Part shown: piece by piece, positions 54,959 through 63,759 of the stretch
How positions within the stretch are numbered: the first letter of the stretch is position 1
Layout of the letters: each line of letters starts with the position of its first letter
Source of the DNA: Aquimarina sp. Aq78
Lineage (GTDB): Bacteria > Bacteroidota > Bacteroidia > Flavobacteriales > Flavobacteriaceae
Assembly (NCBI RefSeq): GCF_900299525.1
Contig: NZ_OMKA01000018.1
Span: 1-64,000, forward strand
Length of the DNA: 64,000 nt
Direction: 5' to 3'
Notes under the pieces: generated by a model
Database searches by the model: none
The model's input: only the letters and a program-made list of their open reading frames with translations
What the model was told of the DNA's origin: nothing
Program-made: the position numbers and the translations under genes

Positions 54959-56746
54959 ATGAGTGTTCAAATGTGGACTTATATTTTGGTAGGGCTAACC
55001 TTCACTTTATATATAGGAATTGCGATTTGGTCAAGAGCAAGTTCTACAAAAGAGTTTTATGTAGCAGGGGGTGGAGTATCTCCTTTAGCCAACGGGATGG
55101 CTACTGCTGCCGACTGGATGAGTGCTGCTTCATTTATTTCTATGGCTGGTATTATAGCCTTTTCAGGCTATGACGGTGCTGTATACCTAATGGGGTGGAC
55201 AGGAGGATATGTACTGTTAGCATTATTGCTAGCTCCTTATCTAAGGAAATTCGGAAAATTTACAGTTCCTGATTTTATCGGGGATCGATATTATTCAAAA
55301 ACAGCAAGATCGGTAGCAGTATTCTGTGCACTTCTCGTATCCTTTACATATGTAGCAGGTCAAATGAGAGGAGTCGGAATTGTATTTTCCAGATTTTTAG
55401 AAGTAGATATCAATACAGGAGTGATTATTGGGATGATTATTGTGCTCTTTTATGCCGTACTAGGTGGTATGAAAGGTATAACATACACCCAGGTAGCACA
55501 ATATTGTGTACTCATCTTTGCATTTATGGTACCAGCCATATTTATTTCAATTCAGATGACAGGAAACCCTGTACCTCAGTTAGGGTTTGGGGATACCATT
55601 GCAGATGGTTCGGGAACTTACCTTCTCGATAAACTGGATGGTTTGAGTACAGAATTAGGGTTTTCAGAATATACAAATGGTTCTAAATCAATATTAGATG
55701 TATTCGCTATAACCTTGGCATTAATGGTAGGTACAGCGGGATTACCACATGTAATTGTTCGTTTCTTTACCGTTAAGCGAGTTAAAGATGCTCGTAAATC
55801 GGCAGGGTATGCCTTGTTGTTGATTGCTATATTGTATACAACTGCCCCGGCAGTAGCAGTTTTTGCTAAAACAAATCTTATTGAATCGGTACAAAATAAA
55901 CAATACGAAGAACTTCCCTTATGGTTTAAAAATTGGGAAGATACAGGTTTGTTAGGTTGGGCAGATAAAAATGGAGATGGACAAGTACAGTATGCCAATG
56001 GTCATGCAGTTGAAGGGAATAAAAATAAACCGGTTTTTGATGGAAAAAATCGTGGAGAGCATGGAGAGCGTAAGATTACAAATGTAAATGCTGCAACCAA
56101 GAACGAACTTTTTGTAGATCGTGATATTATGGTATTAGCAAATCCCGAAATAGCAAATCTCCCTAATTGGGTAATTGCTTTGGTAGCTGCAGGAGGATTG
56201 GCAGCAGCATTGTCTACCGCAGCAGGATTGTTATTGGTGATTTCATCTTCTGTATCTCATGATCTCATCAAAAAAATGATTAAACCAGATATCTCAGAAA
56301 AAGGAGAATTAATCGCAGCGCGTCTTTCAGCTGTGGCAGCGGTATGTGTTGCAGGATATTTTGGAATCAATCCACCTGGTTTTGTTGCAGCTGTTGTAGC
56401 TCTGGCCTTTGGCTTAGCAGCGGCTTCTTTCTTCCCAGCCATTGTGTTAGGAATATTCTATAAAAGAATGAATAAAGAAGGAGCTATTGCAGGAATGGTA
56501 GTAGGTATTTTGTGTATGTTGTTATATATGATAAAATACAAATTGGGATGGTTTGACGAAACCCTTCCTCCATCAAGTGAATGGTGGTTTGGGATATCCC
56601 CAGAAGGATTTGGAGCTGTAGCCATGGTAATCAATTTTGTGATATCATTAGTAATTTCCAAATTTACCTCGGCACCGCCAAAAGAAGTGCAAGAAATTGT
56701 AGAAAATATAAGAATCCCTAGTGGAGCTGGAGAAGCAACACATTAG
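54959..56746 (+). CDS. Sodium:solute (SLC5/SSS) symporter, acetate/carboxylate type
   Basis: The 595-residue inner-membrane protein has about 13 helices and SSS-family motifs: GGVSPLANGMATAADWMSAASFI in helix 2, RKFGKFTVPDFIGDRYYSKTARSVAV, and ALSTAAGLLLVISSSVSHD with the sodium-site Ser/Thr region. A long hydrophilic insert (about 325-395) between late helices is characteristic of the DUF4212-linked class. It is related to acetate permease ActP. Linkage to acs and an SLC5-sensor kinase supports acetate or a similar short carboxylate. A strong terminator follows. Confidence 0.9.
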   Translation: MSVQMWTYILVGLTFTLYIGIAIWSRASSTKEFYVAGGGVSPLANGMATAADWMSAASFISMAGIIAFSGYDGAVYLMGWTGGYVLLALLLAPYLRKFGKFTVPDFIGDRYYSKTARSVAVFCALLVSFTYVAGQMRGVGIVFSRFLEVDINTGVIIGMIIVLFYAVLGGMKGITYTQVAQYCVLIFAFMVPAIFISIQMTGNPVPQLGFGDTIADGSGTYLLDKLDGLSTELGFSEYTNGSKSILDVFAITLALMVGTAGLPHVIVRFFTVKRVKDARKSAGYALLLIAILYTTAPAVAVFAKTNLIESVQNKQYEELPLWFKNWEDTGLLGWADKNGDGQVQYANGHAVEGNKNKPVFDGKNRGEHGERKITNVNAATKNELFVDRDIMVLANPEIANLPNWVIALVAAGGLAAALSTAAGLLLVISSSVSHDLIKKMIKPDISEKGELIAARLSAVAAVCVAGYFGINPPGFVAAVVALAFGLAAASFFPAIVLGIFYKRMNKEGAIAGMVVGILCMLLYMIKYKLGWFDETLPPSSEWWFGISPEGFGAVAMVINFVISLVISKFTSAPPKEVQEIVENIRIPSGAGEATH

Positions 56747-56757
56747 ATGTAGGTGAA

Positions 56758-56795
56758 TTAAACCTCACAGGTTGATTAAAACCTGTGAGGTTTAA
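56758..56795 (+). terminator. Terminator after the symporter gene
   Basis: Perfect 16-bp arms (ttaaacctcacaggtt, 56758-56773; inverse 56780-56795) around a 6-nt loop, 12 bp after the stop. It lacks a long T-run, so read-through to the kinase genes is possible. Confidence 0.7.
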
Positions 56796-56878
56796 AAGAA
56801 ACAGAATCTGCTGTAAAAATGATTGAAAACTAAAGTATATAGACTTAGGAAATATAAGTAACCAATAATAAAGCTCTT

Positions 56879-57073
56879 ATGAAAAAACGTCATCAACAAA
56901 AACTGGTAGTGCTTTCTATTGTATTACTTTTTCTATTCAATGTTCCGTTGATATTTATGTTTAATCATTCCGGAAGTATTTTTGGGTTTCCTGTATTGTA
57001 TTTTTTTGTGTTTCTGATTTGGGCGATTTCAATTTTGATCTCTTTTATAATTTTGAAAAAGTTTTATGAATAG
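56879..57073 (+). CDS. Small two-helix membrane protein paired with the sensor kinase
   Basis: The 64-residue protein is mostly two hydrophobic helices (about 9-29 and 36-58) with a basic N-terminus (MKKRHQQK) and short C-terminus. Its stop overlaps the kinase start by 8 bp, strong evidence that it is a real, translationally coupled gene. Size and position parallel the DUF4212 protein before the symporter, so it may be the small partner of the kinase's SLC5 domain (inference). I do not recognise a named family. Confidence 0.7.
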   Translation: MKKRHQQKLVVLSIVLLFLFNVPLIFMFNHSGSIFGFPVLYFFVFLIWAISILISFIILKKFYE

Positions 57074-59750
57074 TTATATATTAATATTCATAATTGTAGG
57101 ATACCTGCTGCTTTTGTTTGGGATTGCTTTCTGGGCCGAAAAAAAAGCAAAAAGATCCTGGGTTAATAATCCTTATGTCTACACATTATCACTTGCAGTA
57201 TACTGTTCTGCATGGACATATTATGGTAGTGTAGGGATTGCAGCCACTTCTGGTGTTAGTTTTCTTACCACCTATTTGGGGCCTGTGATAGCTTTCCCAG
57301 TTTGGGTTGTGGTATTGAAAAAAATAATCAAAATTTCAAAACAACATAAGGTATCAAGTATTGCAGATTTTATATCACTTAGGTATGGTAATGACCGATT
57401 CTTAGGAGCGTTAGTAACTATAATATGTGTCTTGGGAGTATTGCCTTATATTTCATTACAACTTAAAGCCGTTTCAGAAACTTTTGAGATAATTTCTAAC
57501 AACCCAATTAATTCTTCAGGAACGATTTTTAAAGATTCTACATTTTATATTGCAGTTTTATTAGCAGTATTTGCTGCATTTTTTGGAACAAGAACTACTG
57601 ATGCAACACGACGCAGGCAAGGAATAGTTTTTTCGGTAGCAGTAGAATCAGTAATCAAACTTATTTTCTTTTTAGGAGTAGGAGGATATGTTACCTATTT
57701 TCTTTTTGATGGTACTACAGATATTTACAATCAAATATCTGTTACAGAAGATTTCGAGTCGTTAACTACATTTGATAGCCTGGAGTCTGGTATTAATTGG
57801 TATTTTATGATTGTCTTGTCTTTTTTAGCAATTTTTCTTTTACCAAGACAATTTCACGTTTCTGTGATAGAGAATACAACCAAAAAAGATCTTAAGAATG
57901 CGATTTGGATGTTTCCACTTTATCTACTACTGTTTAATGTATTCGTTGTTTTTATCGCCTGGGGCGGAAAATTGCGATTAGGAGATTTGGCAAATCCAGA
58001 TTACTATTCGTTACTACTTCCTTTACAAAATGGAGATGTGTTTTTAGCAACTCTGGTATTTTTAGGTGGTTTTTCGGCAGTGATTTCTATGGTAGTTGTT
58101 TCAACATTGGCATTGTCAACTATGCTTAGTAATAACCTGATTATTCCATATGGATTTCTGGATAAATTTAGCAAAAGTCGTCCTGAGCGTAATGCCAATT
58201 ATATTAAGAATATTAGAAGGATAGCTATTTTATGTTTGATATTAGGGGCTTATTTTTTCTATATTAATTTTAATATTGAATTATCATTATTCTCGATTGG
58301 GCAATTATCTTTTGTTGTTATTGCACAACTTGGACCTTCATTTTTTATAGGACTATTTTGGAATAGAGGATCTTCTATAGCTGCAAAAATGGGAATTATT
58401 ATAGGAGCATTGGTTACGAGTTATACCCTTGTTTTGCCTTTTGTTCTGGATACAATATTCGGTAACATGAATTTTATTGTATATGGACCTTTTGAAATTG
58501 AACTCTTAAAGCCCTATGCATTATTTGGTATAAACATTCTCAATCCGGTAACACATGCATTTTTTTGGAGTATGTTTTTTAATGTTATTGTATATCTCTC
58601 GGTTTCCCTTTCTTTTAAAGGAAATTATAGAGAACGTAACTATGGAGAAATGTTTGTGGATAGCAACTATAATTCTTTGCAGGAAAATGCATTTGTATGG
58701 AAAGGAGAAGCCTATGTTTCAGATATTAGAAAAGTATTAAACCGATTTCTGGGAGAAGAACGTACAGAGCGCGCTTTGGATTTGTTCTACCTTAAATATG
58801 ATCTTCCAAAAAATGCTGAAGCGGCAGATGCCAGGTTAATTAATTTTTCAGAAAAACTATTGACAGGAAGCATAGGTAGTGCTTCTTCCCGAATTTTAAT
58901 CTCCAGTGTAGTCGAAGAACAACCCGTTACCCTGGTAGAAGTATTAGAGATTTTAGAAGAAAATAAAAAAACGATTTCTACAAATAAGTTTTTAAAACAG
59001 AAATCAGATGAATTAACTCTACTTACAGACGAATTAAAAGAGGTTAATGAAGAGTTGACACTTCATGATAAATTAAAAGATGAGTTTCTGGATACCGTGG
59101 CACATGAGTTAAAAACACCAATTACATCAATTAGAGCAGCATCAGAAGTGTTACTGGATAGTCAGGATATGCCCAATGAGCTAAAAATGCAGTTTTTAGA
59201 TAATATTGTTTACGATTCAGAACGCCTTACCAAGTTAATTCATGACATACTGGATTTAGAAAAGTTAGGATCTGGGAGAGAAATTCTGGATAAAAAAGAA
59301 AATGATCTAAATCTAACCATAGAAAAAGCAATATTAGGAGTGCGTGCAATTGCAGAAAAAAAGAATATAAAAATTCTGAATTCAAAACCTTTTGAAACTT
59401 TAGTTGCGAAATATGATGAAGACAGAATGCTTCAGGTACTTACTAATGTGCTTTCTAATGCAATTAAATTTGTTGAAGAAAAAAATGGAATTATTAAAAT
59501 AGAATCGAAAAAAAGGAAAGATTATATTCGTATTAATATTGAAGATAACGGAAAAGGCATTCTTATCGAGGATATGAAACATATTTTTGATAAATTTTAC
59601 CAGTCCAAAAATCAAAACGTAAAAAAACCTGCAGGTAGTGGTTTTGGTTTAGCTATAAGTAAACAGATTATAGAAGGACATAAAGGAAAAATATGGGCCG
59701 ATAAAAATTGCAAAACAGGAGCTAGATTTATCATAGAGATTCCTGATTAG
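57066..59750 (+). CDS. Hybrid SLC5-transporter-like sensor histidine kinase (CrbS-like)
   Basis: The 894-residue protein has an N-terminal sodium:solute symporter domain (about 1-500, 12-13 helices, including SVSLAVYCSAWTYYGSVG-like opening and GVSFLTTYLGP). A cytoplasmic linker with a coiled coil follows (KQKSDELTLLTDELKEVNEE, about 640-660). The kinase core has the H-box VAHELKTPITSIR (His about 680), N-box LSNAIKFVEE, and G-boxes NIEDNGKGI and GSGFGLAISKQIIEGHKG. This is the architecture of CrbS-type kinases that switch on acetyl-CoA synthetase. Whether its transporter part moves or only senses substrate is unknown. It overlaps the preceding small gene and is followed by a response regulator. 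Confidence 0.92.
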   Translation: MNSYILIFIIVGYLLLLFGIAFWAEKKAKRSWVNNPYVYTLSLAVYCSAWTYYGSVGIAATSGVSFLTTYLGPVIAFPVWVVVLKKIIKISKQHKVSSIADFISLRYGNDRFLGALVTIICVLGVLPYISLQLKAVSETFEIISNNPINSSGTIFKDSTFYIAVLLAVFAAFFGTRTTDATRRRQGIVFSVAVESVIKLIFFLGVGGYVTYFLFDGTTDIYNQISVTEDFESLTTFDSLESGINWYFMIVLSFLAIFLLPRQFHVSVIENTTKKDLKNAIWMFPLYLLLFNVFVVFIAWGGKLRLGDLANPDYYSLLLPLQNGDVFLATLVFLGGFSAVISMVVVSTLALSTMLSNNLIIPYGFLDKFSKSRPERNANYIKNIRRIAILCLILGAYFFYINFNIELSLFSIGQLSFVVIAQLGPSFFIGLFWNRGSSIAAKMGIIIGALVTSYTLVLPFVLDTIFGNMNFIVYGPFEIELLKPYALFGINILNPVTHAFFWSMFFNVIVYLSVSLSFKGNYRERNYGEMFVDSNYNSLQENAFVWKGEAYVSDIRKVLNRFLGEERTERALDLFYLKYDLPKNAEAADARLINFSEKLLTGSIGSASSRILISSVVEEQPVTLVEVLEILEENKKTISTNKFLKQKSDELTLLTDELKEVNEELTLHDKLKDEFLDTVAHELKTPITSIRAASEVLLDSQDMPNELKMQFLDNIVYDSERLTKLIHDILDLEKLGSGREILDKKENDLNLTIEKAILGVRAIAEKKNIKILNSKPFETLVAKYDEDRMLQVLTNVLSNAIKFVEEKNGIIKIESKKRKDYIRINIEDNGKGILIEDMKHIFDKFYQSKNQNVKKPAGSGFGLAISKQIIEGHKGKIWADKNCKTGARFIIEIPD

Positions 59751-59764
59751 CATATGTAAATAAT

Positions 59765-59851
59765 GAAGTGGTTTAAACTTTTTTGATTCTGGCGAAAATT
59801 GAGTAAAAAAGAGCATTTTTATAGCGAATTGAAAAAAGTTTAAACCACTTC
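59765..59851. repeat. Palindromic repeat element, copy 3
   Basis: An 87-bp element with perfect 20-bp terminal inverted repeats, gaagtggtttaaactttttt (59765-59784) and its inverse (59832-59851). The interior (gattctggcgaaaattgag, gcatttttatagcgaatt) matches copy 2 in reverse. It lies between the kinase stop and the response regulator start, where it could form a hairpin in the mRNA. Confidence 0.85.
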
Positions 59852-59869
59852 GATAAAAAAGATTAAATT

Positions 59870-60244
59870 TTGAATAAGAAGAAGATATTAATTGTTGATG
59901 ACGAACCTAATATTGTAATGTCTTTAGAATACACATTTAAGAAGAATGATTTTGAAGTTTTTATTGCCAGGGATGGAGGCGAAGCTATCGAAATATTAAA
60001 ATCACAGATTCCCGATGTAGTTCTGTTGGATATTATGATGCCAAACGTAGATGGATATCAAACCTTAAAATACATAAGATCAAATGTTGATACAAAGGAT
60101 ATTAAAGTGGTGTTTTTAACTGCAAAAAATAAAACTTCGGATATTCAAAAAGGAGTATCAATGGGTGTAGATAAGTATTTGACAAAACCATTTTCAATAA
60201 AAAAAATTATGGCAGAGATCAATGAGCTTATTGCTCAAAAATAA
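59870..60244 (+). CDS. Receiver-only response regulator of the SLC5 kinase
   Basis: The 124-residue protein is a single CheY-like receiver. It has acidic pocket DDE at the N-terminus (ILIVDDEPN), phospho-acceptor Asp in VVLLDIMMPNVDGY (about 53), Thr in VVFLTAKN and Lys in DKYLTKPFS. There is no DNA-binding domain, unlike proteobacterial CrbR, so it must act through a partner. The start is TTG at 59870; no ATG would keep the first beta strand. It lies 119 bp after the kinase, with a palindromic element between, and 140 bp before acs. Confidence 0.9.
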   Translation: MNKKKILIVDDEPNIVMSLEYTFKKNDFEVFIARDGGEAIEILKSQIPDVVLLDIMMPNVDGYQTLKYIRSNVDTKDIKVVFLTAKNKTSDIQKGVSMGVDKYLTKPFSIKKIMAEINELIAQK

Positions 60245-60384
60245 CTGAATCAATCTTGGTATTTAAACAAGATGCAGCTATTTTTAAGTTGTTTACGCCT
60301 TAATAATAGTTACTTGTCGATAATTTTTTGACGATGACATGTTTTAAAAGAATTTAATAGACCAAAATTAGAAAATCACAGATC

Positions 60385-62337
60385 ATGGAAATAAAAGACA
60401 CACTTCAGCTTAGTTCTTTTGCTGAGTATAAAGAAGCATATCAGGAAAGTATTAATAATCCCGAAAAATTTTGGGATGCTATAGCCGAAAAATTTTATTG
60501 GCATAAACGATGGGATAAAACATTAGAGTGGGATTTTACAAAACCTGAAGTAAAATGGTTTGAAGGTGGTAAATTAAATATTACAGAAAACTGCCTGGAT
60601 AGACATTTAGAGAAATTTGGTAATAAAACGGCTATTATTTGGGAGCCTAATGACCCAACTGAAGAATCACGTCATATTACCTATAAACAACTTCATGTAA
60701 AAGTTTGCCATTTTGCGAATGTTTTAAAAAATAATGGTATTAAAAAAGGAGATCGGGTTTGTTTGTATATGCCAATGATCCCCGAATTAGCAATAGCAAT
60801 GCTGGCTTGTGCACGAATTGGAGCAATACATTCTATTGTTTTTGCAGGATTTTCAAGTACTGCTATAGCTAGCCGTATTAATGATTCGGAATGTAAAATG
60901 TTGATCACGGCAAACGAGGTGTATAGAGGTGCAAAACCTGTAAAATTAAAAGAGATGTGTGATGAGGCCTTAAAAACTACACCATCTATAGAAACGGTTA
61001 TTGTGTATAGAAGAACGGTTGAGCCAACACCAATGAAAGAAGGTAGAGATAAGTTTTGGTTTGATGAATTGCAAAAAGTAGAAAAAGAATGCCCGGCAGA
61101 AGTGATGGATGCAGAAGATATGTTGTTTATATTATATACATCTGGTTCTACTGGTAAGCCAAAAGGAATGGTACATACAATAGGAGGATATATGGTGTAT
61201 ACTACCTATACCTTTGCAAATGTGTTTCAATGTGATCATTTTGCTCCTACGGGACAAGATATACATGCCAAAAAACAAGATGATGTCTATTGGTGTACGG
61301 CAGATATTGGTTGGATTACTGGACATTCGTATATAATTTATGGTCCATTGGCTGCAGGAGCAACAACTGTAATGTTTGAGGGAGTACCTAGTTATCCCGA
61401 TTATGGCCGTTTCTGGGAGATTTGTGATAAACTTAATGTAACCCATTTTTATACAGCACCAACTGCAATTAGAGCACTAGCAAAACAACCATTAGAATTA
61501 GTTGATAAACATAACCTTTCTTCTATTAAAGTTCTTGGGTCTGTAGGAGAACCAATAAATGAAGAAGCATGGCACTGGTATAATGATAATATAGGAAAAG
61601 GAAATTCACCTGTAGTTGATACTTGGTGGCAAACAGAAACAGGAGGGGTGATGATTTCTCCATTAGCCGGGATTACACCAACACGACCGACATTTGCGAC
61701 ATTACCTTTACCAGGTATTCAACCCGTTTTGATGGATGCAGAAGGAAAAGAAATAGAATTTAAATCAAAAAGCTCAGAAGGAAGATTAGCTATAAAATTT
61801 CCTTGGCCATCTATAGCAAGAACAATTTATGGAGATCACCAACGATATAAGGATGTATATTTTTCTACATATGAGAATATGTATTTCACTGGGGATGGAG
61901 CATATAGAGATGCAACAGGCAATTATAGAATCACAGGTAGAGTAGATGATGTAGTCATTGTTTCTGGGCATAATTTGGGAACCGCTCCTATAGAAAATGC
62001 GATCAATGAACATTTGGCCGTTGCAGAATCTGCAATTGTTGGTTTTCCTCATGATGTAAAAGGAACAGCTTTATATGCATATGTTACTCTATATAATGAT
62101 CAGGTAGCTGATGAGGCATTGATAAAAGAGATTAGAGAACAAGTATCTAATACTATTGGGCCAATAGCAAAACCAGATAAAGTTCAGTTTGTAAGTGGGT
62201 TGCCAAAAACAAGAAGTGGTAAGATTATGAGAAGGATTTTACGCAAAATAGCATCAAAGGATACTTCTAATCTGGGAGATACATCTACGCTGTTAAATCC
62301 GGACGTGGTTCAGGAGATAATGGAAAATGTAGTGTAA
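60385..62337 (+). CDS. acs: Acetyl-CoA synthetase
   Basis: Acs activates acetate to acetyl-CoA through acetyl-AMP in the cytoplasm. The 650-residue enzyme has the AMP-binding loop YTSGSTGKPKGMVHT (about 250-264), WWQTETGG (about 411-418), the hinge Asp in GDGAYRDATGNYRITGRVDD and the catalytic, acetylation-regulated Lys in KTRSGKIMRRILRKIA near 613. Length is typical. Location after the porin/symporter/kinase/regulator genes indicates a unit for acetate scavenging, likely induced through the kinase pathway. Confidence 0.97.
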   Translation: MEIKDTLQLSSFAEYKEAYQESINNPEKFWDAIAEKFYWHKRWDKTLEWDFTKPEVKWFEGGKLNITENCLDRHLEKFGNKTAIIWEPNDPTEESRHITYKQLHVKVCHFANVLKNNGIKKGDRVCLYMPMIPELAIAMLACARIGAIHSIVFAGFSSTAIASRINDSECKMLITANEVYRGAKPVKLKEMCDEALKTTPSIETVIVYRRTVEPTPMKEGRDKFWFDELQKVEKECPAEVMDAEDMLFILYTSGSTGKPKGMVHTIGGYMVYTTYTFANVFQCDHFAPTGQDIHAKKQDDVYWCTADIGWITGHSYIIYGPLAAGATTVMFEGVPSYPDYGRFWEICDKLNVTHFYTAPTAIRALAKQPLELVDKHNLSSIKVLGSVGEPINEEAWHWYNDNIGKGNSPVVDTWWQTETGGVMISPLAGITPTRPTFATLPLPGIQPVLMDAEGKEIEFKSKSSEGRLAIKFPWPSIARTIYGDHQRYKDVYFSTYENMYFTGDGAYRDATGNYRITGRVDDVVIVSGHNLGTAPIENAINEHLAVAESAIVGFPHDVKGTALYAYVTLYNDQVADEALIKEIREQVSNTIGPIAKPDKVQFVSGLPKTRSGKIMRRILRKIASKDTSNLGDTSTLLNPDVVQEIMENVV

Positions 62338-62347
62338 TCGATAATAC

Positions 62348-62375
62348 CGTACCCTGAGCGCAGTCGAAGGGTACG
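62348..62375. repeat. TTCGAC-type dispersed repeat
   Basis: cgtaccct (62348-62355) and agggtacg (62368-62375) are inverted arms around gagcgcagtcga. It resembles the element at 63467-63528 and the half-elements between leuD and leuB. Confidence 0.55.
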
Positions 62376-62498
62376 TACAACACAAACGCTACGTCACAAC
62401 TTGTCCCGAACTTTCCTCGGGATCGAGTGCGTGAGGAACGAGCGTGTATCGAGATGCATTTAAAAACGATAGTATAATGAGTACTCAAAGAGTTCCCA

Positions 62499-62518
62499 AC
62501 AAGGGGGTAACCCCTTGT
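62499..62518. repeat. GC-rich hairpin with GTAA tetraloop
   Basis: acaagggg-GTAA-ccccttgt is a perfect 8-bp stem with a GNRA-type loop. It lacks a T-tail, so it is not a classic terminator. Confidence 0.6.
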
Positions 62519-62550
62519 CGACATGGGGTCAAATGTATCAAAAGGTAGTT

Positions 62551-62676
62551 CGAGCCGATACTTTAATGCTTCGAGTGGATACAATAGAGCTTCGAAGCCA
62601 TAGATTCACCTTTCGAAGCGATAGATTACGGACTAAAAGCGATAGCATAAGGGTTTTTTGCGATACATCGATAGGT
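62551..62676 (+). repeat. Six degenerate 21-bp tandem repeats
   Basis: Units begin at 62551, 62572, 62593, 62614, 62635 and 62656, most of the form cgaagcgatagatta-, sharing CGA/AGC-GATA and TTCGA words. In one frame they would encode heptads (RADTLML, RVDTIEL, RSHRFTF, RSDRLRT, KSDSIRV). Coding is unproven. Confidence 0.55.
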
Positions 62677-62686
62677 GGCGATCCAA

Positions 62687-62712
62687 AAAAAGGTAGTTCG
62701 AACTACCTTTTT
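62687..62712. terminator. 26-bp perfect palindrome, possible terminator
   Basis: aaaaaggtagttc and its inverse meet at 62699/62700 and give A- and T-tracts on both strands. Partial copies of ggtagttcga occur at 62544-62553 and 62756-62765. It lies 350 bp after acs and about 120 bp after the end of the minus-strand gene at 62830, which it may serve. Confidence 0.5.
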
Positions 62713-62829
62713 AATCCTTCGAAGTACCTTGGTACCTCTTTGAGCTACCCTATGTGGTAGTTCGAACTATGATTTTAATACGTTGATGTATCTTGATGAT
62801 CCTTATAAGCACCTCGATAGCGCTTCGAG

Positions 62830-63315
62830 TTATGCTTCTGTATCGGTTTCTTTAGCAGCCCCTCCGTTTTTCTTAAAAAGCACTTTCATATCCTCATATA
62901 CAGGCTTGGCACCCGGTTCGTTTTCACCAGCCAGATACCGCATCATACGATAAAAACTTAATGCATTAGAGTAGTTATCATGATCTAGTAAGGTTTTGGT
63001 GTCTATTAATTGTTGCGCCAGATATTCTAACTGCTGCACATGAGATTCTATCTGTTTACGAGTGGTGTAATCACGATTAAACTCTTCTTTATCCAAAAAA
63101 TTAGGAATCCAGGTGGGATGTTGCTCCATATAGTTTTTGGCTTTGTCTACAATAAGTTTGTTTTGATTGGCGATTCGCCCATACTGTGTTCGCTGCTCGG
63201 GGGTAAGATTTACTGTTTTACCCAACAATACCTCTTTTATGGTGTCTATCCCCTGGGTTAATTTGTTTAATTCCTCTTCTGTAAATGTTACACTAATTAG
63301 ATTTTCTAATGCCAT
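62830..63315 (-). CDS. Conserved-looking hypothetical helical protein
   Basis: The 161-residue cytoplasmic protein has no signal peptide or membrane helix. It is alpha-helical, with an N-terminal region EEELNKLTQGIDTIKEVLLGK, a central QRTQYGRIANQNKLIVDKAK and a coiled-coil-like ESHVQQLEYLAQQLIDTKTLLDH-type helix. The C-terminus ends in a low-complexity Gly/Ala/Glu tail. No family is recognised. A repeat-rich spacer lies on each side, suggesting an isolated gene. An assembly or interaction role is only a guess from the helices. Confidence 0.65.
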   Translation of the reverse strand: MALENLISVTFTEEELNKLTQGIDTIKEVLLGKTVNLTPEQRTQYGRIANQNKLIVDKAKNYMEQHPTWIPNFLDKEEFNRDYTTRKQIESHVQQLEYLAQQLIDTKTLLDHDNYSNALSFYRMMRYLAGENEPGAKPVYEDMKVLFKKNGGAAKETDTEA

Positions 63316-63466
63316 TCTTAATATATTTATATAGTTAATAAATTTTTATGACACAAGAATATAGGATGTCAGTTTCATTTTTCGGGACTGAGATTTTTTT
63401 AAGAAAGATTTAGCTATCTTTTTGATTTTGTTAGGATTATGCGCCTATGTCGTATCCTGAGGTGTT

Positions 63467-63528
63467 ATACTGAGCCCTTCGGTAAACTCAGGACAGGCCT
63501 GTCGAAGTACTCTCGAAGGGTTCGGTAT
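63467..63528. repeat. TTCGAC-type inverted-repeat element
   Basis: atactgagcccttcg (63467-63481) and cgaagggttcggtat (63514-63528) pair with two mismatches. The interior includes aggacaggcctgtcgaag. It is the most complete of the three related elements in the window. Confidence 0.6.
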
Positions 63529-63627
63529 GAGTACCAAAAACAGGCATGTTTCCCTCATATTGAGTATAGCCATTACAAAACCTGATTTATTATAAAACAT
63601 ATAGTTCCTACTCATAGTAACAAAATA

Positions 63628-63660
63628 TAAAAAGCTATACTACAATAGTATAGCTTTTTA
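63628..63660. terminator. Strong hairpin, terminator-like
   Basis: Perfect 15-bp arms (taaaaagctatacta and inverse) around CAA, with A/T tracts on both strands. No ORF ends immediately beside it. Confidence 0.7.
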
Positions 63661-63759
63661 ATTTGCTCTATATCTGATTTCTATCCCACTCATATCGCCA
63701 CTAGCGAGGCACTATTGGGAGCAGGGGTTATCGGGTAAAACACCTCACATCTCTTCATG

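Larger units (their letters stand above)
62338..62829. other. Repeat-rich intergenic region after acs
   Basis: About 490 bp holding a TTCGAC-type repeat (62348-62375), a hairpin with a GTAA loop (62499-62518), a six-unit 21-bp tandem repeat (62551-62676) and a 26-bp palindrome (62687-62712). Local GC is higher than in neighbouring spacers. No convincing gene was found. Confidence 0.6.

Noticed and set aside
57066..59750. Sequencing error fusing a symporter gene and a kinase gene
   Set aside because: The SLC5-histidine kinase fusion is a known architecture and the frame is continuous with a normal linker and coiled coil.
62285..62584. 99-codon minus-strand frame past acs
   Set aside because: It overlaps the acs 3' end and dispersed repeats; the translation has no protein-like features.
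62551..62676. CRISPR array
   Set aside because: The 21-bp units are contiguous and degenerate with no spacers, and no cas genes are present.
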